In this document: positions 27,220-34,848 of the stretch, piece by piece
Numbering within the stretch: the first letter of the stretch is position 1
How the letters are laid out: each line of letters starts with the position of its first letter
NCBI GenBank assembly: GCA_018401705.1
Contig: JAGYKL010000005.1
Span: forward strand, 62,001-126,000
Direction of reading: 5' to 3'
Length of the DNA: 64,000 nucleotides
Origin: Bacteroidia bacterium
GTDB lineage: Bacteria; Bacteroidota; Bacteroidia; M30B66
Position numbers and translations under genes: made by a program
The notes under the pieces: generated by a model
What the model was told of the DNA's origin: nothing
What the model saw: the letters and a program-made list of their open reading frames with translations, nothing else
The model's database searches: none

Positions 27220-29642
27220 ATGGTCGAAAGAAAAATTTCTAATCTGAATGACGAGTTTGACTTTAGGCTTTTTGTTAAAGTCACAAGGAAGAATGTTGCC
27301 TGGATAGTTCTATTTTTTATAATTTCTTTCTTAATGGCCTTCCTCTATTTGAGGTACACATATCCTATTTATGAGGCTAAGTCGATTATCCAAATTGGGC
27401 TTGCTGATAAAAGCTCGAGAGTATTGTTTGGAGATGTAAAGTCCTTAAAAAGTGACCTACCAAGTAAAATTGAGTTATTAAGATCCCCTACTTTTCTAAA
27501 TAGAGTTCTAAACAATCTGCCTCTAGACATTAGCTATTATCAAATTGAAATGTGTTAATTATGAGATGTACAGAACATCTCCGTTTGAAATTGAATATAA
27601 AAATCCAGTAAATGAAATATACAATATTCCAATTTACGTATCATTTACAGATGAAAATAATGCTACCATCTCTGTCAATCTAAATAATAAAGAGACCGTT
27701 TACCGATTAAAAACAGATAGATGGGAAAGGCTGCCAATTATCGATTCTTTAAAAATCACCTTAAAAAACTATGAGAAGATTCGAAGCGATATGCTCGGAT
27801 TAAATGAGAATCCCTATTATGTACTACTTCATAAAAAAGAAAATTTAGTAAGAACATATTCTTCGAATATTGAAATCACGGCTGAGAATGAAGCTGCTGG
27901 AACAATTAAAGTTGTTTTTTATGAACGTAATCCATCTAAAGCATCGGATATTTGCAATACAATAGCTGAGGAGTTCAAAATTTATGATATTGAGAAACAG
28001 GCTCAAAGTGCAAACAACACAATTAAATTCATTGATGGGCAGCTTAAATCAATATATGATAAGCTATACGATAGTGAAGTAGAGTTGCAAAACTTCAAAA
28101 CTAAAAATAGACTTGACGATGAGACGCCCCTCCCCGATTTTGGTTCAAGAATTAATGACTTAGAGGCATCATTTAATAAAATTGAACTTGAAGAAGCTGC
28201 TTTAGAAACTATACAGGATGCTGTAAGTATTGACAAAGACATTGATGTTTATAAGCTTGTGGCATTGTTATCAGGAACCAAATCTGAAGGAATTTTGGCG
28301 AATATGCTTTCCGAATTAAGGACACTAATGTCAAAGAGAGAGCAAACTCTTTATTCAAAAACAAAAAACAGCAGTGAAATTGCTCAGATTGATTATCAAA
28401 TTGATATTCAGCGTAAAATGCTGGTTGAAGCGCTGAGTGCTTTTAAGAAAAGTTTAAATAATCAGAAGGAAGAAGTTCTTGAGAGAATTAAAAACTATGA
28501 AGAAGAAGTTAGAAGCTCTACTTTGAATTTTGACAGGATAGAATTCATACGACTTTCTAAACTTAATGAAATCAGCCAAAATTACTACAATAGATTAGTA
28601 ACGATTAAATCGGAATTAACTATTTCGAATGCAGGTATTACTTCAGAAAACACAGTACTCGAGGCTTCTTCAACACCGGCTTCACCTTATTTTCCTAGCC
28701 GAAGAATAGTTGCATTAAGCGCCTTTCTGGGTTGGCTTATTGTGAGCTTAGCCTTAATTGTTATTAGATATTTATTTCACAATGAGATTACTTCTTTAAA
28801 TGAAATTATGAAGTATCTCGAAGTTCCAGTATTAGGTATCGTTCCAAACTACAAGGATGTAATTCCAATTTCTCAGCTTCTGGTTGATAAAAAGCCAAAG
28901 TCAATTATTGCCGAATCATTAAGATCAATTAGATCTAATCTTGAGTTCCTTTCTACAAAGGATGGCCCCAAAGTTCTGGCCATTACTTCGACAATATCTG
29001 GTGAAGGAAAAACATTTGTTGCTTTGAACCTAGCTGGAATCATTGCATTCTCTGAAAAGAAAGTGATTATCATTGACCTTGACATGAGGAAGCCGAAAAT
29101 CCACGTTGGTTTCGGTGTTCCTAATGATAAAGGGATGAGTACAATACTAATTAATAGGAATACTATTGATGACTGTGTTTTTAAATCCAGCCTCAACAAT
29201 TTGGATTTCATTACCGCAGGACCTGTTCCACCAAACCCATCTGAGCTAATCATAAGCGGAAGAATGCTTGAGGTTTTGGAAGAGCTGAAAACACGATATG
29301 ATGTTATTGTGATTGATAACCCTCCTGTAGGAATTGTAACTGATGGAATTAGAGTTATAAAGTTGGCAGATTATCCAGTATATGTATTTCGCGAGAACTT
29401 CTCTAAAAGAAATTTTGTTCAGAATGTTAAGAAGTTAATACGCGATAACAATATCAAGAACTTGTCAATTATATTGAATTCAGTAGATATTAAGAAATCA
29501 CGCGGGTATTGAGTACGGGTTCTCATTCTATGATTATGATTACGGTTATGGATATGGTTATGGATTTGGATATTATGATGAGGATATTAGGCGCGAGAAA
29601 TTTAGTATTAAAGAATTCCTAAGAAAATTGATTAGTAAGTAA
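27220..29642 (+). CDS. Wzc-type polysaccharide co-polymerase / BY-tyrosine kinase, twice frameshifted as sequenced
   Basis: The whole gene spans three frames. Frame 1 (27220-27558) gives the N-terminal Wzz domain with one TM helix (IVLFFIISFLMAFLYL). Frame 2 (about 27545-29512) gives the periplasmic coiled coil, the second TM helix, and the kinase: Walker A STISGEGKT, Walker A' VIIIDLDMRKPK, Walker B YDVIVIDNPP. Frame 3 (about 29511-29642) gives the Tyr-rich tail (FYDYDYGYGYGYGFGYY), the autophosphorylation cluster of BY-kinases. First junction: restoring a G and an A in runs near 27547 and 27558 would give QIGNVLNYEMY, the family pattern. The repaired protein is about 807 residues. It controls chain length and export together with the Wza-like protein. 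Confidence 0.85.
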
Positions 29643-29644
29643 AG

Positions 29645-30199
29645 ATGACGTTTGAAGATATTTTTATTGCTGGCTTAAAAGTTATTCAACCAAGAGTTTT
29701 TGAAGATTCTAGAGGTTATTTCTATGAGTCTTATAATCAAAGTGCATTTGAGAGTGCAGGCATCAAAGATAACTTTGTTCAAAGTAATCAGAGTCTTTCT
29801 CAGAAAGGAGTATTGAGAGGGATGCATTTTCAAATCCCTCCAAATGATCAATCTAAATTAGTAAGGGTTATTAAAGGAGCTGTATTAGACGTGGTTGTTG
29901 ATATAAGAAAAGGCTCAGCAACCTACGGTAAGCATTTCTCTATAGAATTGTCGGAAGAAAATAAAACAATGCTTTATATACCGACTGGTTTTGCTCATGG
30001 CTTTCTTACTTTGAGAGATGAAACTTTGTTTTCCTATAAATGTGGCAATTTCTACAATAAGCAAGCAGAACAAGGCTTAATGTGGAATGATCCTGAAATT
30101 GGGATAGAGTGGAACATCGATAATCCGATTTTGTCTGAAAAAGACACACAAAATGAATTGCTTAGAGATTTTAAATCGCCATTTATTTTCAAATCATAA
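29645..30199 (+). CDS. rfbC: dTDP-4-dehydrorhamnose 3,5-epimerase
   Basis: 184 residues, the family length. It epimerises dTDP-4-keto-6-deoxyglucose on the way to dTDP-rhamnose. Signatures: RVFEDSRGYFYESY, SKGVLRGMHFQ-type catalytic His (QKGVLRGMHFQ), VVDIRKGSATYGKH, and YIPTGFAHGFLTL with the second His. It lies 3 bp after the BY-kinase stop. The partners rfbA, rfbB and rfbD are not in the window, so the sugar pathway is completed elsewhere or a different dTDP-sugar is made. Confidence 0.93.
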   Translation: MTFEDIFIAGLKVIQPRVFEDSRGYFYESYNQSAFESAGIKDNFVQSNQSLSQKGVLRGMHFQIPPNDQSKLVRVIKGAVLDVVVDIRKGSATYGKHFSIELSEENKTMLYIPTGFAHGFLTLRDETLFSYKCGNFYNKQAEQGLMWNDPEIGIEWNIDNPILSEKDTQNELLRDFKSPFIFKS

Positions 30200-30202
30200 A
30201 GC

Positions 30203-31288
30203 ATGATAGATCTTTCTAACTTCTCTCTACCAGTTATCTATTTAGTTTTTTTCGCAGGAATGATTTTCATTTCTGCTGCTATAAATGGGTTATTATTAAA
30301 GTTTTCAACTAATCTTGGTGCTAAGAATGAGATGCAGCAAGTAAGGTGGGCTTCAACTACTAAACCTGCATTTGGAGGGGTTTCGTTCTTTATTATTTTT
30401 TTAGCGTCGATTGTTTTCTATGCCATCTTTTTTGGGAATAGTCAGATTTTATTAAATATTAAATTCCTAGGTTTATTGTTAGCGTCTTCCTTAGGTTTTA
30501 TGATGGGCTTGGCTGATGATGCATATAATACAAAGCCATTCTTAAAGTTTGCAGTTCAGTTTTTATGTGCCCTCATTTTCATCTTTACCGGCAATGTTAT
30601 TCAGACATTCTCTTATGAATGGTTAAATATTGTTTTAACATTTCTTTGGGTTGTTGGCATGATGAATTCAGTGAACATGCTTGATAATATGGATGGAATC
30701 ACTGCAAGCGTGTCATTGATAATTTGCAGCGGAGCTGCGATGATTTTAGTTTTCACTGAACGCTTCAGTGACATAGATTTGGTACTAATAATGGGAGTGA
30801 TTAGTTCTATAGGAGGTTTTCTATATTATAACTGGAATCCATCTCGCATGTATATGGGCGACAGTGGCAGTCAGTTTCTTGGGACATTCTTAGCAGGAAT
30901 AGGCATTACTTATTTTTGGAATGCTCCTGATTATTATGGTCAAATGATTCCTGAGAAGCAAGTACTGATTGTTGCTTGCATGTTTATTGTGCCATTAAGT
31001 GATACAACTACTGTTTCAATAAATAGAGTTCTTAAAGGTCAATCGCCATTTGTTGGAGGTAGGGACCATACCACGCATCACCTGTCATATATGGGATTAA
31101 GCGACCGACATGTAGCAATGATTATGATTCTTATTTCTGTGGTTTTCATGTCTTTGTCGGTGTTGATAATTAATAACATCGAAACCTGGTCGCTTAGCTA
31201 TACGTTAAGCTTTGGGGTACTATTTTTGTTAGTAAGCGGAGGATTGTACTCCACAACAAAAATTAGTAAACCCAAAATGAAAAAGTGA
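30203..31288 (+). CDS. WecA/MraY-family polyprenyl-phosphate sugar-1-phosphate transferase
   Basis: 361 residues with about 10-11 TM helices. It joins a sugar-1-phosphate from a UDP-sugar to undecaprenyl phosphate, the first step of lipid-linked glycan assembly. Conserved acidic loops: MGLADDAYNTKPFLKF, NMLDNMDGITA, YMGDSGSQFLGT, and the His-rich GGRDHTTHHL. It belongs to the WecA/TagO-like side of the superfamily rather than MraY, judging from the NMLDNMDG and HTTHHL loops. It follows rfbC by 3 bp and overlaps the next gene by 4 bp. Confidence 0.92.
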   Translation: MIDLSNFSLPVIYLVFFAGMIFISAAINGLLLKFSTNLGAKNEMQQVRWASTTKPAFGGVSFFIIFLASIVFYAIFFGNSQILLNIKFLGLLLASSLGFMMGLADDAYNTKPFLKFAVQFLCALIFIFTGNVIQTFSYEWLNIVLTFLWVVGMMNSVNMLDNMDGITASVSLIICSGAAMILVFTERFSDIDLVLIMGVISSIGGFLYYNWNPSRMYMGDSGSQFLGTFLAGIGITYFWNAPDYYGQMIPEKQVLIVACMFIVPLSDTTTVSINRVLKGQSPFVGGRDHTTHHLSYMGLSDRHVAMIMILISVVFMSLSVLIINNIETWSLSYTLSFGVLFLLVSGGLYSTTKISKPKMKK

Positions 31289-32322
31289 TAAAGAAACTCC
31301 CCAAAAAGCTCTTGCCTTCTGCTTCATGGAAGATCCTTATATCTTTCGTTTTTCTCTTTGGTTTATTAGGGATGAGCAGGTTATTTAATTATTCTGCAAA
31401 GATTAAGACGAATGATGACCTCTACCAGAAGTACTTCAATGACAACTATAAGATTTTTGCAGTCAACGTACCTGACGATTTAAATTTTGCAGGAGAGAAA
31501 GTTCCTTTGCAAGATTTTGAGGTAAGAGAAAGAATTGATAGAGAATTCCTGGTTAATACTTATTGGCAATCCTCTACCCTGCTTCTGGCCAAAAGGTCTA
31601 ACCGTTGGTTTCCTGTTATAGCACCCATACTCAAAAGAAATAATATCCCAGAAGATTTCAAATATCTGGCAGTTGTTGAGAGTGGATTTTTACATGGAAT
31701 ATCTCCCAAAGGAGCTGCAGGCTATTGGCAATTTATTCCTTCTACTGCAAAAGCGTATGGTTTAAGAGTAGATGATGATATCGATGAAAGGTATCACGTT
31801 GAAAAATCAACGGAAGCCGCATGCAAGTATTTTAACGATTCATATAAGCAATTAGGCAGTTGGACCTTAGTTGCAGCGGCATTTAATATGGGTGTAAGTG
31901 GGGTTCAAAAACAGCTCATTAGGCAGCAAGTGAGCAGTTATTATGATTTGCTTTTAAACGAAGAAACAGCCCGTTATGTCTTTAGAATATTGGCAATGAA
32001 AGAGATACTGAGCAATCCGCGAAGATACGGATTTGTATTTAGGAAGAAAGACCTCTATCCGAAAATCCAAACAACAAAAGTTAAAATAGATACTACTATC
32101 AAAAACCTTCCTTCTTTTGCCGAATCTCAAGGGCTGAATTATAAGCTTCTTAAATACTTCAATCCTTGGATAAGGACAGATGAATTAAAAGTAGGAGCCA
32201 ATGAATCCTTTACGATTTCACTTCCACACGAAAGTGTGAAAGACTATGATTTACTAATGAGAATGGCTAATGCTGAAATGGGTGAGCCCGCTATACCATC
32301 AACTGAAACAGATTCATTGTAA
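31285..32322 (+). CDS. Membrane-anchored lytic transglycosylase (Slt/MltD-type), GTG start
   Basis: 345 residues, started by GTG at 31285 that overlaps the upstream stop (GTGA). One N-terminal TM helix (ILISFVFLFGLLGMS) is followed by the SLT domain: FKYLAVVESGFLHG with the catalytic Glu, GAAGYWQFIPSTAKAYGL, and AAAFNMGVSGV. The C-terminal part is short and lacks LysM repeats. It cleaves the glycan strands of peptidoglycan, perhaps making room for export or insertion of the polysaccharide machinery; that link is inferred from the operon alone. It ends exactly where the convergent CBM48 gene begins to end, with no spacer. Confidence 0.9.
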   Translation: MIKKLPKKLLPSASWKILISFVFLFGLLGMSRLFNYSAKIKTNDDLYQKYFNDNYKIFAVNVPDDLNFAGEKVPLQDFEVRERIDREFLVNTYWQSSTLLLAKRSNRWFPVIAPILKRNNIPEDFKYLAVVESGFLHGISPKGAAGYWQFIPSTAKAYGLRVDDDIDERYHVEKSTEAACKYFNDSYKQLGSWTLVAAAFNMGVSGVQKQLIRQQVSSYYDLLLNEETARYVFRILAMKEILSNPRRYGFVFRKKDLYPKIQTTKVKIDTTIKNLPSFAESQGLNYKLLKYFNPWIRTDELKVGANESFTISLPHESVKDYDLLMRMANAEMGEPAIPSTETDSL

Positions 32323-33801
32323 TCATTTTTCAACCCAAAGCAAAGAATTTCCATTTCCAAACTCGTTTTCTTCCCACAGCTCATTTGCTGGATCTTTTAT
32401 CCAATTACCGTCAACGATAAACTTATAAGTGTACTTTCCTGGATCCAAATGAAGTTCAAAGGTCCATGCATCTTCATGCTTCTCCATTTTGAAGGCTTGC
32501 TCATTCCATCCGCAAAAAGAACCTGTTAGAATGACCTCTTTGGCATTTGAAAAACCATTCAACTTAAAGGTGTAATTAGGTTTAACCACAAGAAATGAAT
32601 TCTTATTTCCTGCTCCATCATCTATTGTTATCGGATTCTTAGGGTCTAACACCCACTGTTCATCAACCACAAACTTGTATTGATAATTACCTGGTGATAA
32701 AACGTAAGGCAATTGCCATTCTCTACCTACTTTACTTAATGCAAGTTCAGATGGGTTCCAATCATTAAATTCACCAGATACAAATACATTTCTGGCATCG
32801 GGATATTGATCCACAGTAAAAAGTTGAGGTTTTCCTAAAGCTAAAACAGAATTAAACCCTCCATTCCCATCAGGGACTTTTTGGCTATTTGATGTATCAG
32901 TAATCCAATCACCATCGGCAACAAACTTATATGTGTAGGTTCCTTCTACTAAATACACCGGAAGCATGAATATGCCATTTTTAACTTTATTCATCCTTAT
33001 TTTCTTAGGATTCCAATCGTTAAATGAACCGCTTAGAAAGACCTTCTTTGTCTCGTAATCTCCTGTAAAGCTGAATTCGTGATTAGTGACATAATAAACT
33101 GAATTATTCCCATTGTAGCCGTCATCCTCACTAATATTATTACTCTTATCAGAGATCCATTTGCCATCAACAATGTATTTGTACAGGTACTTTCCCGGCT
33201 TTAGGTCTAACTCAGTTTCCCAAGCATTTCCTTTTCTTTCAAGCTTCAATTTTTGTGTGCTCCATTGATTGAAAGAGCCGGACAGAAGTACTTCTGAGGC
33301 TGATTCATAGCCTTCTAATCTAAAAATCGTTAACCCATTATTTGATGTCTTTGGGAATTCTCCTTTCAAATCATTAACTCCAATTTTACCATGCATTATA
33401 GGAATGCCTGGGTGATTTTCAGAAACGAACATTGAAGAAAGGAGCATATGAGAATTAGGATTCGAGAAATCAGCTACCGGCTCCAAGCTACGTCTAAGTT
33501 CAATTCCTTTTTTACCTCTGTCTTTAACTATCCACCCGTTATTTGTGAAAGATGAATAATCTCCTTGAAGCAAAGCCTTTATTGGCTCCGGTGTTTCAAT
33601 GCCAAACTTAGACAACACCGAATCTTGCATACTGGCAACCATCGCCTTATCAAAACGGATTACAATTTGACCATCTTCAAAGAAATATTCTGGGCTATAA
33701 CCCTTCCCAGTTTGCCCCAAACCATCAGTTTGAAAACATACAAAGCTCAGGAATATCAAAGCCAATTTGAGCAAGGTTGAGGTGGCAAAAGTTTTCACCA
33801 T
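32323..33801 (-). CDS. Exported protein with four tandem CBM48 / AMPK-type glycogen-binding domains
   Basis: 492 residues with a signal peptide (LLKLALIFLSFVCF). After an N-terminal unknown part of about 160 residues come four E-set modules of about 80 residues. Each has the pattern (V/L)SGSFNxW, then LxPGxYxYKFxVDGxWxxD. Examples: LLSGSFNQWS, FLSGSFNDWN, FVSGEFNDWN, LTGSFCGWN. CBM48/AMPK-beta domains bind alpha-glucans or act as protein docking modules. No catalytic domain is present. It overlaps the aspartyl protease gene by 7 bp, so the two are co-expressed. Possible roles are glycan binding at the cell surface or scaffolding; neither is shown. Confidence 0.85.
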   Translation of the reverse strand: MVKTFATSTLLKLALIFLSFVCFQTDGLGQTGKGYSPEYFFEDGQIVIRFDKAMVASMQDSVLSKFGIETPEPIKALLQGDYSSFTNNGWIVKDRGKKGIELRRSLEPVADFSNPNSHMLLSSMFVSENHPGIPIMHGKIGVNDLKGEFPKTSNNGLTIFRLEGYESASEVLLSGSFNQWSTQKLKLERKGNAWETELDLKPGKYLYKYIVDGKWISDKSNNISEDDGYNGNNSVYYVTNHEFSFTGDYETKKVFLSGSFNDWNPKKIRMNKVKNGIFMLPVYLVEGTYTYKFVADGDWITDTSNSQKVPDGNGGFNSVLALGKPQLFTVDQYPDARNVFVSGEFNDWNPSELALSKVGREWQLPYVLSPGNYQYKFVVDEQWVLDPKNPITIDDGAGNKNSFLVVKPNYTFKLNGFSNAKEVILTGSFCGWNEQAFKMEKHEDAWTFELHLDPGKYTYKFIVDGNWIKDPANELWEENEFGNGNSLLWVEK

Positions 33802-34757
33802 ATTATCAATTCTTTATTATAAAGATTTATCGACATCCGGCCGGAGGCCAAAAAATCATAACCAAGCATGCCATCTATACGAGTGCCATATGATGTGCTC
33901 AAACCATTTAGATTAGCAACGGTAACAGGTACAGAATTCAGTTTAAAATCATCGAACGATAAATCTCGAAGTTTGCCACTAAGCACCTCTATGGTCTTAC
34001 CTCCAGAACCTATCAATCTTCTACTTCCGGTAATTTCGATATTTTCGAAAGCTTTCTTTGGAGCTCCTGAATTAATAACACAACTTTCTGCACCAGTATC
34101 GATATACATCCTCAATTTTTTGCTATTTAAACTTCCCATAATTATGAGAACTCCCGACTGATCCTCGATTTTTATAATCTGTTTTGGTTTTGCAGAATGA
34201 GTTTTGTCAAGCATCAAAGTTTCGCCTTTGCGGTTTAACCTATATAGGGTTAGTGTGCTTTGTTCAATGTCAATCAGCATTTCCAGGTTTTTAAAGAGAT
34301 TTAGTCCTAGCAAACCAAGAATCTTTAGGCCTTTCTTCTCTTCTAAATGAGAGAGAGAAATCATATCTGCATCAACATCGTCAAAAAAGAGTCCGCCAAA
34401 ATCAAGTTTCCCTAACCTAATCTCGGCCCCAGGACTCGCCGAACCTGTTATTCCTGAGGCATATACAGAGCCAAACGTTGGATAATTTCTAAAATAGGTT
34501 TTGTTAAGCACCAAATGAGGAGCTCCAGTGTCCAGAATGAAGTTCCCAGATAAAGAGTCGGCTTTAACTTCTAGCATTAAGAGATTTCCTGCTCGCTTAA
34601 TTGGTAATGTGAGAATTAATTCATCTCCCTTTGGTTTAGGATCAGGGTATGTAGAAACATGAGGGAATTTTTTCTTCAGCAAATCGCCTTTGTAAAATTC
34701 GCCATTCACAGCAAAAACTGTAGCGAACAACAAGCATAGTAAGCTGAGTAATCTCAT
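33795..34757 (-). CDS. Exported retropepsin-like aspartyl protease with two DTGA sites
   Basis: 320 residues with a signal peptide (LLSLLCLLFATVFAVNG). Two Asp-protease folds are joined in one chain: the first catalytic motif is FILDTGAPHL (Asp near residue 76), the second MYIDTGAESCVIN (Asp near 220). Each is followed by the flap and hydrophobic-hydrophobic-Gly segments of the family (IKILGLLGLNLF, GMLGYDFLASG). The pair of active Asp on one chain suggests a self-contained enzyme rather than an obligate dimer. No PDZ domain is present. It heads a two-gene operon with the CBM48-repeat protein, a plausible substrate or partner. Confidence 0.85.
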   Translation of the reverse strand: MRLLSLLCLLFATVFAVNGEFYKGDLLKKKFPHVSTYPDPKPKGDELILTLPIKRAGNLLMLEVKADSLSGNFILDTGAPHLVLNKTYFRNYPTFGSVYASGITGSASPGAEIRLGKLDFGGLFFDDVDADMISLSHLEEKKGLKILGLLGLNLFKNLEMLIDIEQSTLTLYRLNRKGETLMLDKTHSAKPKQIIKIEDQSGVLIIMGSLNSKKLRMYIDTGAESCVINSGAPKKAFENIEITGSRRLIGSGGKTIEVLSGKLRDLSFDDFKLNSVPVTVANLNGLSTSYGTRIDGMLGYDFLASGRMSINLYNKELIIW

Positions 34758-34765
34758 AAGAAAAT

Positions 34766-34773
34766 CAAAGATA
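34766..34773 (-). promoter_or_regulatory. Putative -7 element TATCTTTG for the protease/CBM48 operon
   Basis: A full match to TAnnTTTG on the reverse strand, starting 16 bases before the protease ATG at 34757. No clear -33 element. Confidence 0.4.
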
Positions 34774-34825
34774 CAAAACGATTATTTGTCCTAGCTGTTT
34801 ATAAACTCTAACCAATTAAATTAAC

Positions 34826-34833
34826 TAATTTTG
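34826..34833 (+). promoter_or_regulatory. Putative uvrA -7 element TAATTTTG
   Basis: A full match to TAnnTTTG, 15 bases before the uvrA ATG at 34849. A TTG start at 34831 would lie inside this element, which supports the ATG. No -33 TTTG at standard spacing. Confidence 0.4.
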
Positions 34834-34848
34834 CCTCTTTATTTTTCG

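Noticed and set aside
21630-29515. Programmed +1 frameshifting at stop codons in trmN6-like and BY-kinase genes
   Set aside because: The junctions share no slippery motif, one is better explained by two lost homopolymer bases, and uvrA in the same window has plain multiple indels.
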